Shown here: positions 43,118 to 51,291 of the stretch, one piece after another
Position numbering within the stretch: the stretch's first letter is position 1
Layout of the letters: each line of letters begins with the position of its first letter
Assembly (NCBI GenBank): GCA_029237775.1
Contig: JAQZBR010000003.1
Span: 62,001 to 126,000, forward strand
Source: Bacteroidota bacterium
Lineage (GTDB): Bacteria > Bacteroidota > Bacteroidia > 2-12-FULL-35-15
Direction: 5' to 3'
DNA length: 64,000 bases
Made by a program: the position numbers and the translations under genes
The notes under the pieces: model-generated
What the model saw: only the letters and a program-made list of their open reading frames with translations
Database searches by the model: none
What the model was told of the DNA's origin: nothing

Positions 43118-45607
43118 TTAAAATTTAAAATTCCATGTTATGGAAGGCAAAATGTCAAAAAGATAAACCTGCTTCGCTTTGATGCTGAGATTTCCTTCAG
43201 TAACGCTGCCTTCATTCGCGAAATAAATAATGTATGGATTGTGTCTTCTGTAAACATTGTAAACACTAAAATTCCAGCTGGATTCATAATTCTTAAGCCA
43301 GCGTTTCGGCACCTTGATCTCTGAAACGTCTTTGCCGGCTGCTTCATATTCTTTGGTCAGCTTTGTCTTTTTACGTTCCAGTCTTTTTGTTCTATCGGGT
43401 GTGTATGTTGCTGATACATCCATCCTGTGATACGGAGGCATTCTGTAAGCGTTCCGTTCGCTGTAATCATATGTGATATTCCCATCGATCACGTAATAAG
43501 AAGTAGGAATCGTGATCGCGTTACCGGTACCGTACACCCAAATCACGGAGAATGTCCATTTATTGCTTAGGTCATAGCTTAGTACAACCGATGCATCGTG
43601 TCTCCGGTCATATTTAGCAAAGAATTCTTTTCCTTTGTTCAGATCAGGAAACGTACGTTTGGTATACGATAGCGTATATCCAACCCAGCCATTAAATTTG
43701 CCCAGCCTTTTTTTCAGAAATAACTCAACTCCATAAGCTACGCCTGTTCCGAATACAAAATCTTTATCTGTATTATCATTCACTGAGTTACCGGGAATAG
43801 ATCCGTCCCTGTATTCAATCTGGTTTTTCAAATCTTTATAATACACTTCAACTGAAGTTTCATATTTGTTGTCAAAGAAGTTTCGGAAATATCCGATGGA
43901 ATACTGCGAACCTTTCTGCGGCTTAACAAGCTCTGAAGAAGGCACCCAGGTGTCGATAGGAAGAGTGACCGCTGCAAGGGAAGCAAGGTGAATGTATTGC
44001 AGGTTATAAGTGTAAGATGCTTTGACAGATGATTTCGAATTAAAGCTGTAACGAACATTGAATCTTGGTTCAAGTCCACCGTAATCGGCCACCTTTTGGT
44101 TGGATGTATAATGTATCGTGTCTGTAGTCAGACCTGTAAAAGGGTCTTTGATATACCTGTCAAACGGGCCCACCTGCATGAAATAAGAATAGCGAAGACC
44201 CAAGTGTACTTTTAATTTATCTGTTATATCAAAATCATCAGAGAGGTACGCAGCCATATCATGCGCATGTAATTTTTTTACGCCTCCAAGATCGAATTCG
44301 GTCTCGTTTTGTTTTGCTGTTGCGCTCGTAGGAGTGAACGTATGAAAAATATAGTTGGCTCCAAATTTCACCTCATGTCTTACAGTTGGAAAGTATCCAA
44401 AATCAACCTTAGCGTTCCAGTCGCGGATTCCCGAAAAAAGTTTTAACTCAAAACCACTCTGGTTTACACCGAAAAGGAATTTATAGTCACTGAAAATCCC
44501 GGATACATTCATGAAGAGCTTGTTGCTGAACAAGTGGTTCCATCGGAGTACGCCTGTTGCATTACCCCATGATACACCGAATTTAAAATCAGCTTTCGGA
44601 TCACCGAAATTCATTACATCACGGCCAAAATATCCACTGGCAAAAAGCCTGTCTTTATCGGAGAGCCGCCAGTTCACTTTAGCATTGAAATCATAAAAAT
44701 ACAATCCGGATTTTTTTAATCCTTCTGTTTGATCATTCTTGATCTTGCCAAGATTTATGAAGCCTTTCGCAAGTTCAGTCAGATAAGTTCTTCTTCCTGA
44801 AATGATAAAAGAGCTTACATCTTTCTTTATCGGACCCTGAAGTGTGAGGCGCGAAGAGATAATTCCTATTCCACCTTCAGCATGATATTCTTTGTTATTA
44901 CCTTCTTTCATCGAGATGTCGAGTACAGAGGCTAATCTTCCACCATATTGCGCAGGCATTCCACCTTTGATCAGATTGATGCTCTTTACGGCATCACCGT
45001 TAAAAACAGAAAAGAAACCTAATAAATGTGATGCGTTGTAAACCACCGCTTCATCAAGCAGGATCAAATTCTGGTCGGGACCACCGCCACGAACGTAAAA
45101 ACCTGTGTTACCATCACCGCTCGATTTAACCCCGGGCAATAATTGTATTGTTTTCAATACATCAACTTCACCCATGAATGCGGGAAGCTTTTTTATCTCT
45201 TCCATGTCAAGCTTCACTGTACCCATTGTTGTGCTGGAAACATTCTTGTCGCTTTTCTCAGATATGATCTCAACTTCCTTTGTATTGATTGCAGCCGGTT
45301 TCAGGTCAATGTTGATCCGGAGGTCTTTGTCGAGAACAATTACCTTTTCATAATTTTGAAAACCAACATAAGAGGAGATAAGGTGATATGTTCCTTTTTC
45401 AACAGTAATGGAGTAAAATCCGTATTGATTGGTGTTTCCTCCTTTAAGAAGCTCTTTGATATACACGCTTGCACCAATACTGTACTCTCCGTTGGAAGCA
45501 TCTTTAACATATCCGCTGATCGTGAATTTTTGTTTTTCCTGAGCATTCAGAAAAGAAGTGCAGAAAAAAATAAATATCAGGATAAAACCGAAAAATCGTT
45601 TGATCAT
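43118..45607 (-). CDS. TonB-dependent receptor with carboxypeptidase-regulatory-like domain
   Basis: The 829-residue protein has a signal peptide (ends FLNAQ, about 22), a CarboxypepD_reg-like beta-sandwich (about 28-108; FTISGYVKDASNGE, YGFYSITVEKGTYHLISSYVGF), a plug with LPAFMGEVDVLKTIQLLPGV and FYVRGGGPDQNLILLDEA, then the barrel ending ITWNFKF. The plug resembles receptors paired with DUF4249 proteins instead of SusD. A TAGTTTTG box on the minus strand (45702-45695) lies about 90 bases upstream, but no good -33 is visible. Confidence 0.93.
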   Translation of the reverse strand: MIKRFFGFILIFIFFCTSFLNAQEKQKFTISGYVKDASNGEYSIGASVYIKELLKGGNTNQYGFYSITVEKGTYHLISSYVGFQNYEKVIVLDKDLRINIDLKPAAINTKEVEIISEKSDKNVSSTTMGTVKLDMEEIKKLPAFMGEVDVLKTIQLLPGVKSSGDGNTGFYVRGGGPDQNLILLDEAVVYNASHLLGFFSVFNGDAVKSINLIKGGMPAQYGGRLASVLDISMKEGNNKEYHAEGGIGIISSRLTLQGPIKKDVSSFIISGRRTYLTELAKGFINLGKIKNDQTEGLKKSGLYFYDFNAKVNWRLSDKDRLFASGYFGRDVMNFGDPKADFKFGVSWGNATGVLRWNHLFSNKLFMNVSGIFSDYKFLFGVNQSGFELKLFSGIRDWNAKVDFGYFPTVRHEVKFGANYIFHTFTPTSATAKQNETEFDLGGVKKLHAHDMAAYLSDDFDITDKLKVHLGLRYSYFMQVGPFDRYIKDPFTGLTTDTIHYTSNQKVADYGGLEPRFNVRYSFNSKSSVKASYTYNLQYIHLASLAAVTLPIDTWVPSSELVKPQKGSQYSIGYFRNFFDNKYETSVEVYYKDLKNQIEYRDGSIPGNSVNDNTDKDFVFGTGVAYGVELFLKKRLGKFNGWVGYTLSYTKRTFPDLNKGKEFFAKYDRRHDASVVLSYDLSNKWTFSVIWVYGTGNAITIPTSYYVIDGNITYDYSERNAYRMPPYHRMDVSATYTPDRTKRLERKKTKLTKEYEAAGKDVSEIKVPKRWLKNYESSWNFSVYNVYRRHNPYIIYFANEGSVTEGNLSIKAKQVYLFDILPSITWNFKF

Positions 45608-45851
45608 AAAATCAAGAATTAAATAGCCATTATTTACGCAAATTATTGGAAATTAATAATCTCGCTCTTGTCTAAAATAAGGAAATTAAGGGTGCAAAAC
45701 TAAGGAAACGATTTATGATTAAAAAGTTTCCGAGCCTTTATTTTAGTTTTTTAAGCTGGAATAATAATTTTATGCCATCGTGGTTTCAAGGGTGCTTTCA
45801 TTGAGTGCAGGCTGCAAAACCGGCCAAAATTTAATTTTGTACCTTTGACCT

Positions 45852-46199
45852 GTGAAATCCCGGATTCAGTATAGTATTTCATTATTGTTACTTGTGTTCT
45901 GCATGTTTGCGGGGCGTACATGCAATTTTGCCGCATACAAGGGAGAGGCAGGTGTGTTAATCCAAACCATCAGTTCAGAGGAATTGGCAGAACCTAAAGG
46001 CGTGCTCCAATCTGCTCCGGAGATATGTACCGGCACCAACTTTCAACTTCTGCATAAATTCAAGTCCGGTTTTCATTCTCCTGCACCTGGCATTCGCGGT
46101 CTTACGAATGTTACATCCCTTCTGCAGGGCACAAAATCGTTTTTAATCTCAGGAGTTACCCCTCCGCTTTTTCTTCTTAACAGGAGTCTGCTTATTTGA
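45852..46199 (+). CDS. small exported protein, unknown, GTG start
   Basis: The frame starts with GTG 45852 (MKSRIQYSISLLLLVFC) and encodes 115 residues with an N-terminal hydrophobic signal ending near GRT. The remaining chain is of mixed composition, with two Cys and a C-terminal TPPLFLLNRSLLI. TACCTTTG (45840-45847), a -7-like box, ends four bases before the GTG, so the message could be almost leaderless. I recognise no family. The gene is divergent from the TonB receptor. Confidence 0.5.
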   Translation: MKSRIQYSISLLLLVFCMFAGRTCNFAAYKGEAGVLIQTISSEELAEPKGVLQSAPEICTGTNFQLLHKFKSGFHSPAPGIRGLTNVTSLLQGTKSFLISGVTPPLFLLNRSLLI

Positions 46200-46266
46200 T
46201 TTCATTTTCTTTAATATCTGAGGTGCGGAAAAGGTTTCCGCGCTGCTTACTATTTATTTTGAAAAA

Positions 46267-46377
46267 ATGAAAGAAAACCAAGAGAATTCTCAAAAAGGGG
46301 GCGGTATTGGCCCGATAATTTTAATATCTGCTGTACTAATAGGAATTGTTATTCTGCTTAAATTTATAATCGGTTAA
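46267..46377 (+). CDS. 36-residue membrane microprotein
   Basis: A short frame with ATG 46267 encodes 36 residues: a Gln/Asn/Lys-rich start (MKENQENSQKGGG) and a single hydrophobic helix (about 14-35, PIILISAVLIGIVILLKFII). An A-rich run precedes the ATG, as at most starts in this window. It ends one base before the ATG of the YitT gene, so the two could be coupled. The regular N-in single-pass design supports it as real. Confidence 0.5.
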   Translation: MKENQENSQKGGGIGPIILISAVLIGIVILLKFIIG

Positions 46378-46378
46378 T

Positions 46379-47353
46379 ATGAACCCAATATTTCAGCAAG
46401 TACTTTATCAATCAACCAATAAAAAGAACCGGAAAGAAAAATCCGGTTCTTTAAACAGATATAATAACGCGAAGGAGTTTCGAAAACAAAAGATCGATCA
46501 GTCTCACTTTCTGAAGGATATTTTTTTAATCGCTCTCGGTGTTTTTTCTGCGGGATTTGGCCTCAAAGGATTTTTACTTCCTAACACTTTTATTGATGGC
46601 GGTGTTACCGGTATTTCGTTGCTTACATCTCAGGTTACCGGGATTTCTTTATCTGTACTTATAGTTATCATTAACCTGCCTTTTGTGATATTAGGATACA
46701 GCCAGGTGGGTAAAAGCTTTGCTGTAAAGAGTATTGTGGCTATCTGTTGTTTGGCAGTTGTCATCAGTATAGTTAATTATCCGGTGATCACTTCCGACAA
46801 GCTATTGATCTCTGTATTCGGAGGTTTCTTTATAGGAGCCGGGATTGGTTTTGCAGTAAGAGGTGGCGCAGTGCTTGACGGAACTGAGATCCTGGCCGTT
46901 TACTTGACAAAACGCACGAGCCTGACGATGGGGGATATTGTGCTCATTTTTAATATCGCGATCTTTTCTGTTGCAGCCTACCTTCTTTCCGTGGAAACAG
47001 CCCTGTATTCGATCCTTACGTATATGTCGGCAGCCAAAACCGTTGATTTTATTATAGAAGGTCTTGAAGAATACATCGGGATCACTATTGTGTCAACCCG
47101 TTCCGATGAAATCAGGGTGATGTTCACAGAAAAACTGGGTCGTGGCGTTACCATTTATTCCGGAAAGCAAGGCTTTGGAAAGACCGGTGAAAGAAGAAAA
47201 GAAATTGATATAATTTATTCTGTTGTTACAAGGCTGGAAATTGCGAAATTGCAGGCTGAAATTGAGAAGGTAGATTCTAATGCTTTTATTGTAATGAACA
47301 GAGTAAAAGACATTAAAGGCGGAATCATAAAAAAGCGACCTTTGAGTCATTAA
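46379..47353 (+). CDS. YitT family membrane protein (DUF2179 C-terminus)
   Basis: The 324-residue frame contains five or six membrane helices with family motifs FLIALGVFSAGFGLKGFLLPNTF, IDGGVTGISLL and RGGAVLDGTEILAVYL, and a C-terminal soluble DUF2179 domain (about 230-320; EYIGITIVSTRSDEI, GRGVTIYSGKQGFGKTGERR). YitT proteins are uncharacterised transport-like proteins. Family homology begins near residue 45; the first 44 residues contain a perfect hairpin in the DNA (46423-46452) and may not be translated, yet no other ATG is available. The RND gene follows after 26 bases. Confidence 0.85.
   Translation: MNPIFQQVLYQSTNKKNRKEKSGSLNRYNNAKEFRKQKIDQSHFLKDIFLIALGVFSAGFGLKGFLLPNTFIDGGVTGISLLTSQVTGISLSVLIVIINLPFVILGYSQVGKSFAVKSIVAICCLAVVISIVNYPVITSDKLLISVFGGFFIGAGIGFAVRGGAVLDGTEILAVYLTKRTSLTMGDIVLIFNIAIFSVAAYLLSVETALYSILTYMSAAKTVDFIIEGLEEYIGITIVSTRSDEIRVMFTEKLGRGVTIYSGKQGFGKTGERRKEIDIIYSVVTRLEIAKLQAEIEKVDSNAFIVMNRVKDIKGGIIKKRPLSH
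46423..46452. other. perfect hairpin inside the 5' end of the YitT frame
   Basis: An 11-bp perfect stem (46423-46433 with 46442-46452) encloses an 8-base A-rich loop. On the plus strand it resembles a terminator with a short T stretch inside the stem; on the minus strand TTTTT follows. It lies 46 bases after the stop of the 36-residue frame. Confidence 0.7.
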
Positions 47354-47379
47354 TCAATACTGAAAAACAAAACAGCAAT

Positions 47380-49737
47380 ATGTGGAAATATATAGCCGGA
47401 AAGATCTTAAGGAATAAATTTATTTTCACTGCAGTCATAGCAGCCATCACTGCTTTTATGATCTATGAAACCTGTCAGATCAGGCTTTCATATGATTTTG
47501 CAAGGGTGCTTCCGGTAACCGACCCTTCTTATGTTGACTACATGAATTTTAAAAAAAAATTCGGTGAAGATGGGAATGTGATGGTGATAGGATTTAAAAG
47601 CGATAACCTTTTTGAAACTAAATTATTTAATGATTGGAGCAGGCTGACTTCGAACGTGAAGTCGATACAGGGAATAAAGGATGTACTCTCCCTGACTTCT
47701 CTCTACAATGTAAACCGTAATGACAGTCTTAATAAATTTGAATTCCAGCCAATTTCAAAGGGAAGTAATTATAGTAAGGAAGATCTTGATTCTATAAAAG
47801 CGCTTATTTATTCGCTGCCTTTTTATGAAGGCTTGGTTTACAACAAAGAAACAGGCGCTACTTTGATGGCCATCACGTTTAACGGAGCTGATCTGAACAG
47901 TGCACGAAGATTAACAATGGTGAAGGAGATCGTAACTGTTGCTGATTCTTTCGCTGCGGCTAACAAAGTAAAATTGCACTATTCCGGAATGCCATACATC
48001 CGGTCTCATGTAATGGAAAAAGTGTCGGGGGAAATGGGTTTGTTCATGGCTCTGGCTGTTCTGGTGACCGCTGTGATCTTATGGTTATTCTTCCGCTCAC
48101 TTTCCTCGGTTGTTGTCTCGTTGATCGTTGCGGCAATAGGTGTAGTATGGTCACTCGGGGTGATGCAGCTGTTCGGATATAAAATTACCATACTCTCCGG
48201 ATTAATCCCACCACTGATCATTGTCATCGGGATTCCGAACTGTGTTTTTCTTATTAATAAATATCATGCGGAATATGTAAAGCATTTTAACAAGATCAAG
48301 GCATTGTCTCACACCATAATCAAGATGGGCGGGACATTATTTCTTGCGAATGTGACTACAGCAATTGGTTTCGGAGTTCTGTATTATACCAGCAGTCCGC
48401 TTTTAGTGGAGTTTGGCGTGGTTGCGGCTATCGGAGTGATGCTAACGTTTGTGATCAGTATGATCATCGCACCGATCTTTCTAAACCTTTTGCCGGTTCC
48501 GAAGGATAAGCACACTAATCACCTGGATGCTAAATTTATCAATAAGATCCTTATTAAAGTTGATTATTGGGTGCAGAATAAACGTCCCGGAATTTATATC
48601 GTTATTTCGATCATTACTCTGATAGGGTTCTGGGGAATGACAAAAATGAACGTGCTTGGATTTGTCGTTGATGATCTTCCCAAAAATGATCCGGTGTATG
48701 AAGACCTGAGTTTTTTTGAAAAGAATTTTAAGGGCGTTTTACCTTTTGAAGTGGTGATTGATACTAAAAAGCCGGAGGGTGTTTTTAGTGAGAATGGAAG
48801 TATACTTTATAAGATCAACAAACTGCAAAAAGTGTTTGCGACTTATTCTGAATTCTCCAAACCATTATCGATTGCGGAAGGAGTGAAGTTTTCTTATCAG
48901 GCGTACAGAGGCGGAAATCCTAAATATTATAAAGTGCCGGGAGCATCCGACCTGAAAGCACTTTCAGAATTTAATGGTACACTCAGCGGACAACAAAATA
49001 AATTGAAATTCTTTATTGACAGCACAAAACAGTTTACACGCGTGAGCTTTCAGATGGCGGATATTGGTTCTGTAAGGATCAAAGATCTTGTGAAAGAATT
49101 AAAGCCTCGTATTGACAGTATCTTTCCTCCGGAAGAATTCAGGGTGGAGCTTACGGGTCACAGTCTAGTGTTTTTAAAATCGAATGATTATTTACTGAAG
49201 AATCTTTATGAGAGCTTAGCCATAGAGATCGTCCTGGAAACACTGGTTGCACTGGCATTATTTCGTTCGATCAGGATCATCGTTCTTTCAAAGATCCCGG
49301 TTTTGATCCCATTAGTGATCACGGCAGGAGTGATGGGCTTTTTGGGAATAAACTTCAAGCCGACAACCATTTTGATTTTCAGCATTGCGTTTGGGATCTC
49401 ATCTGACGGGACGATTTATTTCCTTACCAAATACCGCCAGGAATTAAAGGTGCAGGGCAGAAGTGTAGCAGAAGCTATTTCTGTTACTATACGCGAAACT
49501 GGTTTGAGTATGATCTACACTGCGATCATATTGTTTTCAGGTTTTGCCATTTTTGCTGTATCAAGTTTTGGCGGAACGGTTGCGCTTGGTATTCTTGTTT
49601 CATTAACCTTGCTTGTTGCAATGTGTACGAATCTGATCATGCTGCCTGCAATTCTTTTATCGATTGACAAACGTCAGAGCAGGAGGGAAGCACTCAAAGT
49701 ACCTTTGATCGAAATAGAGGAAGATCCGGAGGATTGA
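47380..49737 (+). CDS. RND/MMPL superfamily exporter
   Basis: The 785-residue protein has two halves, each with a transmembrane helix, a large periplasmic loop and five more helices, the topology of the MMPL/sterol-sensing RND group. Conserved features are FARVLPVTDPSYVDYMNFKKKFGED at the start of loop 1, SGLIPPLIIVIGIPNCVFLINKYH in the first core and FSIAFGISSDGTIYFLTKYR in the second. Such proteins export lipids or hydrophobic compounds without an outer-membrane funnel. It probably shares an operon with the YitT gene. Confidence 0.9.
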   Translation: MWKYIAGKILRNKFIFTAVIAAITAFMIYETCQIRLSYDFARVLPVTDPSYVDYMNFKKKFGEDGNVMVIGFKSDNLFETKLFNDWSRLTSNVKSIQGIKDVLSLTSLYNVNRNDSLNKFEFQPISKGSNYSKEDLDSIKALIYSLPFYEGLVYNKETGATLMAITFNGADLNSARRLTMVKEIVTVADSFAAANKVKLHYSGMPYIRSHVMEKVSGEMGLFMALAVLVTAVILWLFFRSLSSVVVSLIVAAIGVVWSLGVMQLFGYKITILSGLIPPLIIVIGIPNCVFLINKYHAEYVKHFNKIKALSHTIIKMGGTLFLANVTTAIGFGVLYYTSSPLLVEFGVVAAIGVMLTFVISMIIAPIFLNLLPVPKDKHTNHLDAKFINKILIKVDYWVQNKRPGIYIVISIITLIGFWGMTKMNVLGFVVDDLPKNDPVYEDLSFFEKNFKGVLPFEVVIDTKKPEGVFSENGSILYKINKLQKVFATYSEFSKPLSIAEGVKFSYQAYRGGNPKYYKVPGASDLKALSEFNGTLSGQQNKLKFFIDSTKQFTRVSFQMADIGSVRIKDLVKELKPRIDSIFPPEEFRVELTGHSLVFLKSNDYLLKNLYESLAIEIVLETLVALALFRSIRIIVLSKIPVLIPLVITAGVMGFLGINFKPTTILIFSIAFGISSDGTIYFLTKYRQELKVQGRSVAEAISVTIRETGLSMIYTAIILFSGFAIFAVSSFGGTVALGILVSLTLLVAMCTNLIMLPAILLSIDKRQSRREALKVPLIEIEEDPED

Positions 49738-49832
49738 TCCGTTGGTGAATAGTGTGGTGAAAAGGAAGTGAAATTGTTCACATTTCCTGATGCTTTTGTA
49801 CTTCTTCAATTCAATTCTTTTTAGAAGATCTA

Positions 49833-50243
49833 ATGACACAAAGAACACCTTTCGAGTTTAGTATCAGGATCTGGCTGATAACCTGCTGCTGTTCCCCTTT
49901 GCTAACGGTGCTTCTGGATAGAATATTCAACCTGATGGTTGTGGCGCATTTTGTTATCGGTACAATCGGCTTTTCAATATTTTCAATTTTCTGCAGTCTT
50001 TTATTTTCGATTCCTACTTTAATATTACTTTCCTTATTGTTACGCTTATTGATCGTATTGGAATGGAAAGCTACTTGGATCAAACTTGTGATCATCGTCT
50101 TCTGTATCACTCTCACAGCTTTGTCCTTATACATTACTTTTGGGCGCATAAATGATGACTTAATGTTATTGCTGATTACTTATAGCCTCACGATCATGAC
50201 TACTATATTATTTACACGCCTCCCTTCAACCCATTTGGAATAA
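49833..50243 (+). CDS. four-helix membrane protein, unknown
   Basis: The 136-residue protein consists almost entirely of four hydrophobic helices (about 11-30, 35-65, 75-100, 108-128) joined by short loops, with a CCCSP cluster near the start. I recognise no family. Its length and regular topology support a real membrane protein. It lies 95 bases after the RND gene. Confidence 0.5.
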   Translation: MTQRTPFEFSIRIWLITCCCSPLLTVLLDRIFNLMVVAHFVIGTIGFSIFSIFCSLLFSIPTLILLSLLLRLLIVLEWKATWIKLVIIVFCITLTALSLYITFGRINDDLMLLLITYSLTIMTTILFTRLPSTHLE

Positions 50244-50333
50244 CATCGTGTCCGCGACAGCAATTCCAAAAAGTTTAGTAACAAACTATATTTTATAGCT
50301 ACACTCCTCTACTGATGATAGTAATTTTGCTCC

Positions 50334-50708
50334 ATGCAAATGATAATCAAATTATATAAGGATGCGACACCAAGGATCGGTGTTGTTTACCCTTCCGAGT
50401 ACCAGGCAGGAAAGGCGTATGAACAGATCACTCAGCTCCATACCGGTGAAATATTTCACGCCAGCATCGAGCTGATAAGGGGATTGATCACATTAACATT
50501 GAAATCGGTGACCGGAAGCGGCAAGATCGTTTACAAGGACCTTGAATTTAAAACCGAGCAGCTGAAACGCTTACAGGCTTTTTGTAAACCCGATACGAAG
50601 ATGGACTTCATCCACGTGTTTAAAAAAGGAGATGGTTACTTTATTCCGAAGGTGCGCTTCAAAGCACCGGAGCTGTTGAAGTTGAATGGTTATGAGATAG
50701 TTTATTAA
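50334..50708 (+). CDS. small soluble protein, unknown
   Basis: The 124-residue protein starts at ATG 50334 (or 50340, two codons later). It is soluble and mixed alpha/beta, with KLYKDATPRIGVVYPSEYQ, LITLTLKSVTGSGKIVYKDLEF and a C-terminal FIPKVRFKAPELLKLNGYEIVY. I do not recognise the family. It is convergent with the Nudix gene, whose stop is seven bases away. Confidence 0.5.
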   Translation: MQMIIKLYKDATPRIGVVYPSEYQAGKAYEQITQLHTGEIFHASIELIRGLITLTLKSVTGSGKIVYKDLEFKTEQLKRLQAFCKPDTKMDFIHVFKKGDGYFIPKVRFKAPELLKLNGYEIVY

Positions 50709-50715
50709 TGGTCAA

Positions 50716-51273
50716 TCAGTTCGATTGGAGGAAAAATACTGCTGCAACGTACGTTTTCGCATCTTCGATCTTTCCGTTAAGGACCAACTCTTTGAACTCA
50801 GCAACTTCCATTTCAATCACCTGGATGTTTTCATTTTCTTCCTTTAATCCCCCGCCATCATTCACTTTGTCTTTGGTGCTTACGGTTGCGTAAAACACAT
50901 AAAACTTTTCAGAAGTGTATCCCGGGGATGCAAAACAGGAAGCTAAAAGCTTCATGTTCTCTTTTGGTACTTTGTAGCCGATCTCCTCTTCAGTTTCACG
51001 GATCGCTGCTTCCATCGGGCTTTCACCCGCATCAACCTTACCTGCAAGTGTTTCGTAGATGGGCTCAGAAACCTTATCATGGATCGCGTAGCGGTATTGT
51101 TTTGTCAGTATGACCTTCTTCGTATCTGTATTAAAGACAAGCACAGTCGCTGCTTCCTGGCGGTTAATTCTTAACCTTGAGTAATGCTTTTCTCCCGCAC
51201 TTATATTTGCTTTTTCGATTTTTAGAATGTCATCAAACACTACTTTCTGATTGTTGATCTTTATTTCGGCCAT
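50716..51273 (-). CDS. Nudix hydrolase, ADP-ribose pyrophosphatase-like
   Basis: The 185-residue protein has a complete Nudix box: Gly78-x5-Glu84-x7-Arg92-Glu93-x-Glu95-Glu96-Glu97-x-Gly99. The surrounding TKQYRYAIHDKVSEPIYETLAG and the GYTSEKFYVFYA segment resemble NudF/GDP-mannose hydrolases. It would split a nucleoside diphosphate sugar such as ADP-ribose into monophosphates with Mg2+. It follows the TPR-like gene after 18 bases and may be the last gene of the minus-strand run from purE. Confidence 0.92.
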   Translation of the reverse strand: MAEIKINNQKVVFDDILKIEKANISAGEKHYSRLRINRQEAATVLVFNTDTKKVILTKQYRYAIHDKVSEPIYETLAGKVDAGESPMEAAIRETEEEIGYKVPKENMKLLASCFASPGYTSEKFYVFYATVSTKDKVNDGGGLKEENENIQVIEMEVAEFKELVLNGKIEDAKTYVAAVFFLQSN

Positions 51274-51291
51274 TCTATTTTCTTTTTAATA

